Assembly: GCF_015140455.1 (NCBI RefSeq)
Contig: NZ_AP024094.1
Location: forward strand, 1 to 64,000
Length of the DNA: 64,000 nt
Origin: Jeongeupia sp. HS-3
Lineage (GTDB): Bacteria > Pseudomonadota > Gammaproteobacteria > Burkholderiales > Chitinibacteraceae
Reading direction: 5' to 3'
Of the stretch, positions 39,083 to 50,693 are shown piece by piece. Numbering within the stretch: position 1 is the stretch's first letter; every line of letters starts with the position of its first letter. The translations under genes and the position numbers were made by a program. The notes under the pieces were generated by a model, which saw only the letters and a list, made by a program, of their open reading frames with translations, was not told the DNA's origin and ran no database searches.

Positions 39083-39142
39083 GTCTAGCCGTGCCTTGCG
39101 GGCTACGGTCAGTCGAGTCGTGCTTCGCGGAGCGAGGGTCAG
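39083..39142. repeat. Imperfect 30-bp tandem duplication
   Basis: Units 39083-39112 and 39113-39142 share a pattern of the form GTCnAGnCGTGCnTnGCGG...GGTCAG with about three quarters of bases identical by eye. The first contains a TAGCC/GGCTA hairpin. The second runs into the degV stop codon. Reminiscent of REP-type sequences, unclassified. Confidence 0.4.
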
Positions 39143-40080
39143 TTGATAAGCGCCTCGCGCTGCGAGGCGAAGGCAAGCGCGAGGCCGCCGGCGCCGATGT
39201 TGACGCCGGCGGTGGTGCTCATTTCGGCCAGATGCACCGTGACGTCGTGGCGCTGCGCGACCTGGCGCATCGCTTGATAGCCGCGCATGGCGGTCACCCG
39301 CTGTGGGTCGCCGCCGTAGCTGACGCAGATGGTCGGCGCGTCCAGCCCGGCTTCGATGTGTTCGATGGCCGTGGCGAACAGTTTGTCCACGCCGGTCTCG
39401 AAGCCGCGCACCTTGGCGACCGGGTGGGTGTCGCCCTGATAGCCACGGATCACCGGCTTGATGTCGAGCGCGCTGCCCAGGAGGTAGGATGCCAGGCCAA
39501 CGCTCTTGTCCCCCTTGCGCCGTGCCTGCTGGCGCAGCTGGCTCAGGTCGGCCGGGATCAGGAAGGCTTGCGTCGTCTGCGTCAGCCGTTCGATGTGCGC
39601 AATGATCCGGCTGGTGGTTGCGCCTTCGGCGGCGAGGCGGGCGACTTCGGCGACGATCAGCCCCTGGCCCGGAAACAGGCTCTGGCTATCGAATACGCGC
39701 AGCGAGAACGGCTTGCTGTGGCCGGCGGCTTCGCGGATCGGCCGGTAGTCGGTCAGCACGCCGCGCGCGGCCTGGCTGGCGTGCTCGAAAATCTTGCTGC
39801 GCGAGTTCATCACCGTGATGCAGAACACATAGTCGAAATCGACGACCAGACGATCAAGAAAGAGCGCGCAGATCTGTTCCGGGCTCAGCGGCGCCGAGGT
39901 GAAGTCGGCGGCGAGTTGCAAACCGTCGCGATAGAAGGCCTGGGTCGCGGCCGGGTCGCGATGGTCGACAAAGCTGTTGCCGCCGCCATGGATCGCGATC
40001 GGCATGATCTCGATACGGTGGGCGTCGATGAAGTCGCGCGGCAGATCGCAGCAGGAATCGGTAACGACGCCGATACGCAT
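39139..40080 (-). CDS. DegV family protein
   Basis: A 313-aa DegV-fold protein. The family binds fatty acids (FakB in Gram-positives presents them to the kinase FakA). The N-terminal VVTDSCCDLPRDFIDAHRIE carries the characteristic TDS motif, and FTSAPLSPEQICALF matches the TSqPs motif. No FakA partner (DegV-associated kinase) is nearby, so its role in this organism is open. Monocistronic. The upstream 100 nt contain a GGGCTAGGCCCT palindrome near 40149. Confidence 0.85.
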   Translation of the reverse strand: MRIGVVTDSCCDLPRDFIDAHRIEIMPIAIHGGGNSFVDHRDPAATQAFYRDGLQLAADFTSAPLSPEQICALFLDRLVVDFDYVFCITVMNSRSKIFEHASQAARGVLTDYRPIREAAGHSKPFSLRVFDSQSLFPGQGLIVAEVARLAAEGATTSRIIAHIERLTQTTQAFLIPADLSQLRQQARRKGDKSVGLASYLLGSALDIKPVIRGYQGDTHPVAKVRGFETGVDKLFATAIEHIEAGLDAPTICVSYGGDPQRVTAMRGYQAMRQVAQRHDVTVHLAEMSTTAGVNIGAGGLALAFASQREALIN

Positions 40081-40196
40081 GGTGGCCCCAATGCAGTGTC
40101 ATAGAGAGGCACGATGGTTGCGAATACGGAGCGCCAGCGTCAACTAAGGGCTAGGCCCTAGGGCGATGTTTGGGGGGCTGCGGCCAGCCGGAATGC

Positions 40197-40224
40197 GACA
40201 AAGCCGCCCGTGGGCGGCCTTGTC
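40197..40224 (-). terminator. Terminator-like hairpin after the DUF945 gene
   Basis: GACAAAGCCGCCC (40197-40209) pairs with GGGCGGCCTTGTC (40212-40224) with one imperfect pair. It lies 25 nt past the DUF945 stop on the minus strand but lacks a clear T-run. Confidence 0.5.
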
Positions 40225-40248
40225 GGTGTTGCATTGCTGCGACGCGGG

Positions 40249-41718
40249 CTACTTCGGTGCCGCTTCGGCGTCGGTGTCGCCGTCCTGCGGCTGATCCCAC
40301 GGCAGCGGCACCTTGTTGCCGTTGAGCGTGAACGCGCCCTCGCTCAGCTTGGCATCGGCCGAGAGCAGATCGCCGTCGACGCGGATCAGTTTCTGCTCGG
40401 CGAGGCGGTTGATCTGGCCTTCGACAAACTGGCCGACCAGATAGTCGAGGTCATCGTTGGAAATTCCCGACTCGCTGCCGCCGAACATATTGCGCGCCTG
40501 CCAGCTGGCGACGGTTTCGATCACCTTGCGTGGCACATTGAAATCGGCACGGGCATCCAGTTTTCTGACCAGATCGACCGGCTTGTCGAGGTCGGCGGCG
40601 ACAAATCCCTTGAGACCGACTTCGGCCGAGAAGCGGATCGCGCCATCGGGCAGCTTGACGTTGAGCGACTGGATCGCCAGCTTCGGATCGTTGGTCAACA
40701 GCGGCATACCTTCGGTTTTGGCGAGCTTGACCACCGCATCGGTGAACTGATCACGGGTGAGCGTCTGCTTTTGCAGTTTGGTCAGCCCGTCCGAGAGCTT
40801 CGCCAGCGTCGGGCCGTGCAGGTGGGTGGCGGTCGCGACCATTTCTGCCGGGCCGTACGGTTTGTCGTCGAGCAGCAGTTTATCCAGCGTGAAGCGCGCC
40901 AGGCCGTCGATGTACTCACCCTTCTCGCTGATCTGGCCGTTGTAGGCGAGTTTGTCGAGTGCGAGCTTGAGCGGCTGGCCTTCGGCCAGATTGAGCGCGA
41001 AATGATCGAGCTTGATGTTGGAGCTGCCGATCATCAGCCCGGTCTTGCCGCGCTTGTGATCGAGCTCGGCCGAGAGTTTGCTGAAGTTGAAGCTGCCCTT
41101 GTCCTTGGCTTCGCCGGACATGCCCGGTGCCATGGCCGACAGCTTGATGCTGTTGAAGTCGCCGCCGTAATCGAGCGTTGCCTCAAGGCCTTGCCACTTG
41201 GCCTTGACGCCGGAGATCGCCTCTTCGTAATCGAAGCTCGGCACCGTGATGTTCATCACGCCGTCGTCGCTGAAGCCGATGCGGTTCTCGATCTGGATCG
41301 GTTTTTGTTCGCCGAAGAAGCGCGACAGAAACTTCTGCGTTTCCGGCGAGAACTTGAACTCGGTGTCGACCACCGCCTTGTAGGGATGCAGGTTGAAGCG
41401 ACCAAGCAGCGGCAAGGGGCCGTGGGCGACGTTCTGGGTGTACTTGAGCTCGAACACCGGCAGCGGCTCGCCTTCGCGTTCGAGGAAGAAACGGTAGTAG
41501 TCCGGATTGACCTGCAGCGTGGCGGTTTCGGTCGAGCTGAACCAGCCGCGATGATAGCTGCGATCCTTGACGATGAAGTACGGCAGGCTCGCCAGCCACT
41601 CATGCTGTTTCTGCATGGTGTTTTGTACGGCGCGCCCGGCGTACCAGGTGCCACCGACATAGGCCACCGCGAGCACGGCAACCGTGCTGATGCTGGCGAT
41701 CAATACTTTACGTTTCAA
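40249..41718 (-). CDS. DUF945 (YdgA-like) family protein
   Basis: A 489-aa protein with an N-terminal signal anchor (residues 7-25, VLIASISTVAVLAVAYVGG) and a long predicted periplasmic part, matching DUF945/YdgA. Landmarks are SYHRGWFSSTETATL and the C-terminal half with repeated beta-rich stretches. Function is unknown in the family; members appear AsmA-like in build. GGGAGTGGG precedes the ATG. It lies 58 nt downstream of purB on the same strand and may share its transcript. Confidence 0.82.
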   Translation of the reverse strand: MKRKVLIASISTVAVLAVAYVGGTWYAGRAVQNTMQKQHEWLASLPYFIVKDRSYHRGWFSSTETATLQVNPDYYRFFLEREGEPLPVFELKYTQNVAHGPLPLLGRFNLHPYKAVVDTEFKFSPETQKFLSRFFGEQKPIQIENRIGFSDDGVMNITVPSFDYEEAISGVKAKWQGLEATLDYGGDFNSIKLSAMAPGMSGEAKDKGSFNFSKLSAELDHKRGKTGLMIGSSNIKLDHFALNLAEGQPLKLALDKLAYNGQISEKGEYIDGLARFTLDKLLLDDKPYGPAEMVATATHLHGPTLAKLSDGLTKLQKQTLTRDQFTDAVVKLAKTEGMPLLTNDPKLAIQSLNVKLPDGAIRFSAEVGLKGFVAADLDKPVDLVRKLDARADFNVPRKVIETVASWQARNMFGGSESGISNDDLDYLVGQFVEGQINRLAEQKLIRVDGDLLSADAKLSEGAFTLNGNKVPLPWDQPQDGDTDAEAAPK

Positions 41719-41775
41719 CGTCCCACTCCCTGCTCGACCCGGCGTCGCCGGGTCGTATTCAAAGGTTTATGTGAA

Positions 41776-43473
<1,698 letters not shown>

Positions 43474-43479
43474 ATGCGC

Positions 43480-44343
43480 ATGGACCGGATCACGCACGTC
43501 TCGCCCGAGTGGCAGGGCTGGATCACCGACAATCTGCAACGCGGCTGCGCGCCGATGTCGCTGGTTGAAGTGATGGTGGAAAAGAATTTCGACCCGATGT
43601 TTGCCAACGCCGTGGTGTTTCAGTTGTCCAGCAGTGCTCAGAGCGTGCCGGCGGTCGGGACCACGGCAGCGGGGGGTGCTTATCAATACGAGGCGCCGCG
43701 CTTCAATCATGTCGACAACGTGATTCGTACTGCCGATCGCGACGTGCGTATCGTCAGCCGGATCGGTCAGCCGGTGATCGCCGTGCTCGACGGTTTGCTG
43801 TCGCCGGAAGAGTGTGACGAGCTGATTTGCCAGTCCGAGCAGAAGCTGCAGCGCTCGACCATCGTCGATCCGCAAACCGGCAAGCACGAGGTCATTGCGG
43901 ATCGCTCCAGTTTTGGCACGTTTTTCACGCTGAACGAAAATGACTTCATTGCCAGACTCGATGCCCGCATCGCCGCGGTGATGAACTGGCCGATCGAGAA
44001 TGGCGAGGGCATCCAGATCCTCAACTACAAGACCGCAGGCGAATACAAGCCGCACTACGATTACTTTCCGGTGGCCGATCCGGGCAGCCAGATGCATCTG
44101 AACAACGGCGGCCAGCGCGTCTCGACGATGGTGATGTACCTGAACGACGTTGCCAGCGGCGGGGAGACGATCTTTCCCGAGCTGGGTCTCTCGGTGACGC
44201 CGAAGAAGGGCAGCGCGGTGTATTTCGAATACACCAACAGCCAGGAGCAGGTTGATCCGCTGACCTTGCACGGTGGCGCGCCGGTCAGCGCCGGCGAGAA
44301 GTGGATCGCCACCAAGTGGATGCGTCAGCGCCGTTTCGGCTGA
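43480..44343 (+). CDS. 2-oxoglutarate/Fe(II) dioxygenase, prolyl 4-hydroxylase-like
   Basis: A 287-aa protein whose C-terminal 190 residues form a P4H-type double-stranded beta-helix. Iron ligands H192, D194 (KPHYDYF) and H264 (LTLHGGAPV), plus the 2OG-binding K274 (GEKWIATKW), are all present. The N-terminal 90 residues are not recognised as a domain. Likely a 2OG-dependent hydroxylase of protein or small-molecule substrates; the substrate is unknown. An ATG two codons earlier (43474) is equally possible as start. Monocistronic, with a terminator following. Confidence 0.85.
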   Translation: MDRITHVSPEWQGWITDNLQRGCAPMSLVEVMVEKNFDPMFANAVVFQLSSSAQSVPAVGTTAAGGAYQYEAPRFNHVDNVIRTADRDVRIVSRIGQPVIAVLDGLLSPEECDELICQSEQKLQRSTIVDPQTGKHEVIADRSSFGTFFTLNENDFIARLDARIAAVMNWPIENGEGIQILNYKTAGEYKPHYDYFPVADPGSQMHLNNGGQRVSTMVMYLNDVASGGETIFPELGLSVTPKKGSAVYFEYTNSQEQVDPLTLHGGAPVSAGEKWIATKWMRQRRFG

Positions 44344-44362
44344 AACGGATCAGCACCCTACC

Positions 44363-44388
44363 AAAAGCCCCGCATTGCGGGGCTTTTT
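44363..44388. terminator. Bidirectional terminator
   Basis: AAAAGCCCCGC (44363-44373), a 3-nt loop and GCGGGGCTTTT (44377-44387), with A and T flanks. It separates the convergent dioxygenase and VOC genes. Confidence 0.88.
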
Positions 44389-44397
44389 GCTGCCGCG

Positions 44398-44823
44398 TTA
44401 GCAGCAGGGCGCCGGCTTGGCTTCGAGCGATGCATCCCAGAATGCGGCCTCGATCTTGTGGCCATCCGGATCGCGAACGAAGCAACCGTAATAGGGGTCT
44501 TCGTACAACGGGCGCGGGCCGGGCGCGCCGTCGTCGGTCGCGCCGGCGGCAATGGCGGCGTCGTAAAACGCATGCACCGCCGCCTTGTCAACGGCGCTAA
44601 AACCGATGTGGGTACCGTTGCCGACCTTGGCGGGCGCGCCGTCGATGGGGACCTGAACCCAGAACTCCGGAAATTCGCGGCCGTAAGCGGCGACACCGGG
44701 AAACTGCATCAGCCGTTTGCTGCCGAGCGTGGGCAGCACGGCATCGTAGAACGCGATGGCGCGGTCGAAATCGTTGGTGCCGAGCGACACATGCGAAAGC
44801 AATGGCAGGGTAGGTTGATCCAT
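44398..44823 (-). CDS. VOC (glyoxalase/bleomycin-resistance) family protein
   Basis: A 141-aa single VOC domain. The two beta-alpha-beta-beta-beta units begin LSHVSLGTNDFDRAIAFYDA and VHAFYDAAIAAGATDDG, and a metal-site-like FVRDPDGHKIEAAFWD lies near the end. The C-terminal KPAPCC gives two adjacent Cys. Family members include isomerases, dioxygenases and resistance proteins; this one cannot be assigned. It is 55 nt downstream of xseA on the same strand. Confidence 0.82.
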   Translation of the reverse strand: MDQPTLPLLSHVSLGTNDFDRAIAFYDAVLPTLGSKRLMQFPGVAAYGREFPEFWVQVPIDGAPAKVGNGTHIGFSAVDKAAVHAFYDAAIAAGATDDGAPGPRPLYEDPYYGCFVRDPDGHKIEAAFWDASLEAKPAPCC

Positions 44824-44878
44824 GACGATGTCCTTTCAGGGGGGGCAGTAGGACGAGAATACGCCGTCGTCATGTCAT

Positions 44879-46234
44879 TCAAAAGAGGTCTGCTTGCTGC
44901 GCGGTTCGATCGGTAATCTGGGCGTTGATGCTGTCGTCTGCAAAGCGCAGCGCCACGATATCGCCGCGACTCAACTCGGCGGCGTGTTGCACCACCCGGC
45001 CGTCTGGCCGCTCCACCAAGGCATAGCCGCGCGCCAATACCGCGTGCGGACTGAGCGCTGCCAGCCTTGCCGCCAGCGTGTCCAGCCGCCGCTGGCCCTG
45101 ATCATTGCTGCGTTCGGCCGCGAGCGACAAGCGCCGCTGCAATTCGGCCAGACGGCTGGCGTAGGGCGCGGTTTGCGGTTGCCGGTGCGCCAGTCGCAAG
45201 CTCAGCCGCTCGAGCCCGGTCTTGCGAGCCGCGATCTGCTGGGCGCCAGCCTGATGCAGCCGATGCGCCAGCGTGGCAAGGCGCTCGCGCCGCAACGACA
45301 ATGCCTCCCCCGGATGCCGCAAGCGCCGGCCGAGCTGGTCAAGCAGCTGCATCCGGCTGTGCAGGCTGCGCTCGAGCGCCCGCGTCAGCCGCGCCGATTG
45401 CTGCGCCAGCCGCGCCAGCCATTCGTCGCGATTCGGGCTGGCCAGCTCGGCCGCAGCGGTCGGCGTCGGCGCGCGCACGTCGGCGACGAAGTCGGCAATG
45501 GTGAAGTCGGTTTCGTGGCCGACGCCGGAAACCACCGGCATCGGGCTGGCGGCGATCGCGCGCGCAACGACCTCTTCGTTGAACGACCACAAATCTTCGA
45601 GGCTGCCGCCACCACGGCACACGATCAGCGTATCGACCTCGTTGCGCTTCGCGGCATTGCGGATCGCCGCGGCGATGTCGTTCGCCGCCGCCGTGCCCTG
45701 AACGGCGGTCGGGTAAATGATCACCGGCAGACCGGGATGACGCCGGCGCAAGGTGGTCAACACGTCGCGCAACGCAGCGGCCTTGGGCGAGGTGACGATG
45801 CCGATCGCGCGCGGAAACGCCGGCAGCGGCCGCTTCGTCGCCGGATCGAACAGCCCTTCGGCGGCGAGTTTCTTTTTCAGCGCCTCGAATGCTTCGAACA
45901 GATCGCCGACGCCGGCCGGACGCATCGCCTCGATCGTCAGCTGGTAATCCCCGCGTGCCTCGTACAGCGATACCACCGCGCGAACTTCGACCTGAACGCC
46001 CTCCTTGGGCTGAAAGTCGAGCAGCGCAGCGCGGTTGCGGAACATCACGCAACGCACCTGTGCGCCGGCGTCCTTAAGGCTGAAGTAGCAATGGCCCGAG
46101 TCGTAGCGCTTGAAATTGGAGATTTCGCCGGCGATCCAGCGTATCGGAAATGCGCCTTCCAGTAAGTCACGAACCTGGCGATTGAGCTCGGTCACCGTAA
46201 TGACATTGGCGCTTGACTTTTGGGGAAACATCAT
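44879..46234 (-). CDS. xseA: Exodeoxyribonuclease VII large subunit
   Basis: XseA (451 aa) with XseB degrades single-stranded DNA. The OB-fold N-terminus [20 protein letters not shown] and the catalytic block [37 protein letters not shown] are present, followed by a long coiled-coil and a short C-terminal domain. I chose ATG 46234, with AGGA about 8 nt upstream, over a codon 11 residues earlier. xseB is not in the window. Confidence 0.95.
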   Translation of the reverse strand: MMFPQKSSANVITVTELNRQVRDLLEGAFPIRWIAGEISNFKRYDSGHCYFSLKDAGAQVRCVMFRNRAALLDFQPKEGVQVEVRAVVSLYEARGDYQLTIEAMRPAGVGDLFEAFEALKKKLAAEGLFDPATKRPLPAFPRAIGIVTSPKAAALRDVLTTLRRRHPGLPVIIYPTAVQGTAAANDIAAAIRNAAKRNEVDTLIVCRGGGSLEDLWSFNEEVVARAIAASPMPVVSGVGHETDFTIADFVADVRAPTPTAAAELASPNRDEWLARLAQQSARLTRALERSLHSRMQLLDQLGRRLRHPGEALSLRRERLATLAHRLHQAGAQQIAARKTGLERLSLRLAHRQPQTAPYASRLAELQRRLSLAAERSNDQGQRRLDTLAARLAALSPHAVLARGYALVERPDGRVVQHAAELSRGDIVALRFADDSINAQITDRTAQQADLF

Positions 46235-46325
46235 GGGTTTCGGTCCTGTAATCCACAGAGGCAGCACTACGGCTGGCTTTGTGCTGAATGTCCAGGCTGT
46301 AGTTTAGATTGCTGTTGTAATGCAT

Positions 46326-46346
46326 TGATAATTATGAGTATTTATC
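46326..46346. promoter_or_regulatory. Possible Fur-type operator
   Basis: TGATAAT-T-ATGAGTA (46326-46340) keeps a perfect left half of the 7-1-7 Fur model and 4 of 7 bases of the right half. GATAA at 46327 also faces TTATC at 46342-46346. Iron control is usual for exbB-exbD. The site is far (about 350 nt) from the exbB ATG, which weakens the case. Confidence 0.35.
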
Positions 46347-46427
46347 GATTTTTGTCGGGCTGTTCCGCTTGGCGGTAGTGGTAGTGCCCGTCTTTTTAAG
46401 CAGGTGTGTGCCGCGTTGTGCACAATG

Positions 46428-46436
46428 TTATCCACA
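46428..46436 (+). promoter_or_regulatory. Consensus DnaA box
   Basis: TTATCCACA is the exact consensus. Three bases upstream sits the palindrome TTGTGCACAA (46416-46425), and a looser TAATCCACA lies at 46249-46257. A lone perfect box is expected by chance now and then; there is no dnaA or dnaN here, so this is not evidence for oriC. Confidence 0.4.
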
Positions 46437-46694
46437 GGTTGCCCGTAAGACTCAGGCTGTCAGCAAATGGGCTTGCATGACGCCTTTGATTCGGGTTATG
46501 AGCGCACGGCAACAGTGCCTGCATTTTGTCCGGCGGTCGTTGATATTGGCGGATCGGCCGGCGGCAGCGGCTCGCCTGTCGTTGCAACGTTGCCAGCGGC
46601 GCAAGGCCACGTGCTGTGCCGCTTTCGCGTTGTCGACAATCCCGATACAGTTACGCGGTTTTCCGCATGCCTAAATTAGTGGATTGAAACGAAT

Positions 46695-47303
46695 ATGCTC
46701 GCCATCATCGAGGCCGCCGGTTGGCCGATCTGGACAATTATCATCTGTTCCGTCACTGCGGTGACGATCATCATCGAGCGACTTTTGTCGCTGCGCAAAT
46801 CGCAGGTGTTGCCGGAAGGGCTGCTGGCCCGCGCGGTGCAGGAGTATCGCAGCAGCGGCGTTTCGCCGGACATGCTGAGCAAGCTCGCCGCATCCAGCCC
46901 GCTTGGTCGGGTACTCGCTGCCGGGCTGAAGAACGTCAAGAGCTCGCGCGACATCATGAAAGAGTCGATTGAGGAAACCGGTTCGGCCGTCGCCCATCAG
47001 CTCGAACGCTATCTGAATACGCTGGGCACCATTGCCGCAGTGACGCCGCTTCTGGGTTTGCTCGGCACGGTGATCGGCATGATCGAGATCTTCGGCGCGC
47101 AATCGCCGACCGGCGGTACCAATCCGGCGGCGCTGGCGCACGGGATTTCGGTGGCGCTGTACAACACCGCTTCGGGCATCACGGTGGCCGTGCCGGCGTT
47201 GATGTTCTACCGCTACTTCCGCGGCAAGATCGACGATTTTCTCGTCGAAATGGAGCAGCAGGCGGTGAAGCTGGTTGAAGTCGTCCACGGCGACCGCAAC
47301 TGA
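46695..47303 (+). CDS. exbB: Biopolymer transport protein ExbB (MotA/TolQ/ExbB family)
   Basis: A 202-aa MotA/TolQ/ExbB channel protein with three membrane helices (about 6-28, 104-126, 148-172). The conserved LNTLGTIAAVTPLLGLLGTVIG and NTASGITVAVPALMFYRYF are in helices two and three. With ExbD it uses proton motive force to energise TonB. No tonB follows; the partner is exbD, 10 nt downstream. Location next to lpxK is common in betaproteobacteria. Confidence 0.92.
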   Translation: MLAIIEAAGWPIWTIIICSVTAVTIIIERLLSLRKSQVLPEGLLARAVQEYRSSGVSPDMLSKLAASSPLGRVLAAGLKNVKSSRDIMKESIEETGSAVAHQLERYLNTLGTIAAVTPLLGLLGTVIGMIEIFGAQSPTGGTNPAALAHGISVALYNTASGITVAVPALMFYRYFRGKIDDFLVEMEQQAVKLVEVVHGDRN

Positions 47304-47313
47304 GGATGGATCG

Positions 47314-47730
47314 ATGAAATTCCGCAAAGGTCGCCATCGCGACGAGCCGGAGATCAACTTCATCCCGTTGATCGACGTGATGCTGGTGATCCTGATTTTC
47401 CTGATGGCGACGACAACCTATTCGCGCTTCGCCGAGCTGAAAATCAACCTGCCGACCGCTGACGCAGAAAAAGTGGTTGAGATGCCGCAATCGGTTCAGG
47501 TCGCGATCTCGGCGGCAGGGCAGTACAGCATCAATAATCAAACAACCGGCTTCGGTAGCCAGGAAGCCTTCGCGGCCGAGCTGCGCCGTGCTGCCGGCGG
47601 CAATGCCGATCCGATGATCATCATCAATGCCGATTCGCAGGCAACGCACCAGAACGTCGTTAACGTGATGGAAGCGGCGAGACTGGCTGGCTATGGCAAG
47701 CTGACCTTTGCGACCCAAACCGGCAAGTAA
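47314..47730 (+). CDS. exbD: Biopolymer transport protein ExbD
   Basis: ExbD (138 aa) has a short cytoplasmic basic start (MKFRKGRHRDEPEINF), one membrane helix (IPLIDVMLVILIFLMATTTY) with the essential Asp, and a periplasmic domain ending ARLAGYGKLTFATQTGK. ATG 47314 is preceded by GAGGA. An additional 13 codons upstream are inside exbB. It works with ExbB. Confidence 0.93.
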   Translation: MKFRKGRHRDEPEINFIPLIDVMLVILIFLMATTTYSRFAELKINLPTADAEKVVEMPQSVQVAISAAGQYSINNQTTGFGSQEAFAAELRRAAGGNADPMIIINADSQATHQNVVNVMEAARLAGYGKLTFATQTGK

Positions 47731-47737
47731 AAACCCG

Positions 47738-47880
47738 CCTCATTCGGCGGCTGCGCCAGCGCATTTTGTCCTCGTCCGATGCTCGGAGTCCTCTTGGACT
47801 TCATGTCCATTCCGGGGGACTTCCTGCGGGGTGCCATCGCTTCGGGCGTGAACAAACTGCTTTGGCTCGCTCGCCGACTA
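47738..47880 (+). repeat. Dispersed intergenic repeat, copy A
   Basis: About 143 nt lying directly after exbD. It starts with CCTCATTCGGCGGCTGCGCC and ends with GCTTTGGCTCGCTCGCC. The same sequence, in the opposite orientation and some 12-14 nt shorter in the middle, is at 55861-55989. The first ~75 nt agree at roughly 85 % by eye. Open frames across it are short and unlike known proteins. Confidence 0.8.
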
Positions 47881-47909
47881 AGGCAGGTTTGTGGCTTGAT
47901 CACAGTACG

Positions 47910-47940
47910 AAAACGGGGCAGATGCCCCGTTTTGCTTTTT
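47910..47940 (+). terminator. Terminator of exbB-exbD
   Basis: AAAACGGGGCA (47910-47920), a GA turn and TGCCCCGTTTT (47923-47933), followed by a T-rich stretch to 47940. It lies downstream of repeat copy A and 33 nt before lpxK. Confidence 0.8.
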
Positions 47941-47972
47941 CGCCGCCCGGACGGGCGCAACGGGGATAACGC

Positions 47973-48977
47973 ATGGGCTTGCCCGAACGCATCTGGTACG
48001 GCACGCATTCGCTGAAATGGGTGCTGGCGCCACTGTCGCTGCTGTTCGCCGCGATCAGCGCGCTGCGCCGCTTGCTGTTTCGGCTCGGCCTCAAGCGGGT
48101 AGAGCGACTGCCGGTACCGGTTATCGTCGTCGGCAATCTCACCGCTGGCGGCACCGGCAAAACGCCGCTGACCGTTTACCTCGCCCGTGAACTGGCCCGG
48201 CTCGGTTATCGCCCCGGGATTGTCTCGCGCGGCTATGGCGGCAAGGCGGTGGGGGCGGCAGCGGTCTATCCGGACAGCGATCCGGCGCAGGTCGGCGACG
48301 AACCGGTGTTGTTGGCGCGCGCCGCCGGCGTGCCGGTATTTGTCTGCCGCGACCGCGCCGCCGCCGGGCGGGCACTGCTCGCAGCACATCCCGACATTGA
48401 TGTGCTGCTGTGCGACGACGGCCTGCAGCACTACCGGCTCGGTCGTGATCTGCAACTATGCGTCGTCGATGGCGCGCGGGGCTTTGGCAATGGCTGGCTG
48501 CTGCCGGCCGGGCCTTTGCGCGAGCCGGTGTCGCGCCTCGCCGAGGTCGATGCGGTCATCGTCAATGGCGGCGATGCCCAGCCGGCTCATCCGCGGGTGT
48601 TCAGGATGATGCTGGCGCCGGGTGCGTGCTACCGGCTTGATGATCCGGCAATCACGCGTGCGGCCGGCGATTTTTCCGGCGGCGAGCTCGCAGCCGTGTG
48701 CGGCATTGGCAACCCGGCGCGGTTTTTCGCGACGCTTGAAGCGCTTGGGCTGACGTTTTCCCGCCATGCCTTTGCCGATCATCACGCCTACGCTGCCGAC
48801 GAGCTACCGCGCGGCGTGATCATCACCACCGAGAAGGATGCGGTGAAACTGGCCGCGCGGGCTGAGATCATCGCTGACGGTGCTAGAATCTGGGTTTTAC
48901 CGGTTAACGCCACGCTCTCGCCCGATCTGGGCGGCTGGCTCGCAACAAGGCTGAAAAATGGACGTAAAGCTGCTTGA
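47973..48977 (+). CDS. lpxK: Tetraacyldisaccharide 4'-kinase
   Basis: LpxK (334 aa) phosphorylates the lipid A precursor at the 4' position, on the inner membrane. One N-terminal membrane helix (about 17-37) and the Walker [19 protein letters not shown] are clear; [20 protein letters not shown] follows. GGGGATAAC precedes the start. Its 3' end overlaps the next gene by 20 nt. Part of an envelope group with kdsB. Confidence 0.96.
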   Translation: MGLPERIWYGTHSLKWVLAPLSLLFAAISALRRLLFRLGLKRVERLPVPVIVVGNLTAGGTGKTPLTVYLARELARLGYRPGIVSRGYGGKAVGAAAVYPDSDPAQVGDEPVLLARAAGVPVFVCRDRAAAGRALLAAHPDIDVLLCDDGLQHYRLGRDLQLCVVDGARGFGNGWLLPAGPLREPVSRLAEVDAVIVNGGDAQPAHPRVFRMMLAPGACYRLDDPAITRAAGDFSGGELAAVCGIGNPARFFATLEALGLTFSRHAFADHHAYAADELPRGVIITTEKDAVKLAARAEIIADGARIWVLPVNATLSPDLGGWLATRLKNGRKAA

Positions 48978-49143
48978 AATCCTGGTCTGCCCGGCCTGCA
49001 AGGGTCCGCTCGTTTTCGATAAGACGAAACAGGAACTCGTGTGCAAGGCCGACCGCCTTGCTTATCCGATCCGCGACGGCATTCCGGTGATGCTGGTAGA
49101 CGAAGCGCGCGAGCTTGATCCGACCGAAGAAGTAAACGCCTAA
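48958..49143 (+). CDS. Trm112-like protein (YcaR)
   Basis: A 61-aa Trm112/YcaR-type protein ([20 protein letters not shown]). It has one CxxC pair and a later Cys. In E. coli ycaR likewise lies between lpxK and kdsB; the function is unknown there, while the eukaryotic namesake activates methyltransferases. It starts inside the lpxK end. Confidence 0.9.
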   Translation: MDVKLLEILVCPACKGPLVFDKTKQELVCKADRLAYPIRDGIPVMLVDEARELDPTEEVNA

Positions 49144-49160
49144 TCCGGCGGGAGGGCACG

Positions 49161-50608
<1,448 letters not shown>

Positions 50609-50629
50609 TCTTGCATCGTTGATGCCATG

Positions 50630-50660
50630 CAACGCCCCGTCTGACGGGGCGTTGTTGTTT
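50630..50660 (+). terminator. Terminator after adk
   Basis: CAACGCCCCGT (50630-50640), a CTG loop, ACGGGGCGTTG (50644-50654) and a T-rich tail. Confidence 0.85.
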
Positions 50661-50693
50661 CTGCCGCTTCCAAGCGGTCTTCCGCCCACGGTG

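Larger units (their letters stand above)
46235..46694. other. 460-nt divergent region between xseA and exbB
   Basis: The region should contain promoters for both genes. It holds a Fur-box-like sequence, a perfect TTATCCACA and a TTGTGCACAA palindrome, listed separately. Small reading frames occur (for example 46467-46679) but show no ribosome-binding site or recognisable product, so I regard it as non-coding. Confidence 0.5.

Noticed and set aside
46428-46436. Replication origin at the perfect DnaA box
   Set aside because: A single box with no cluster, no AT-rich unwinding region and no dnaA, dnaN or gidA nearby.
46369-46674. 101-codon plus-strand frame in the xseA-exbB spacer
   Set aside because: No Shine-Dalgarno, Cys/Arg-rich random composition and overlap with probable regulatory sites.
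47766-47969. Small open frame (67 codons) in repeat copy A, with a similar one in copy B at 55846-56136
   Set aside because: The shared peptide similarity follows from the shared DNA repeat; length and frame are not conserved and no ribosome-binding site is evident.
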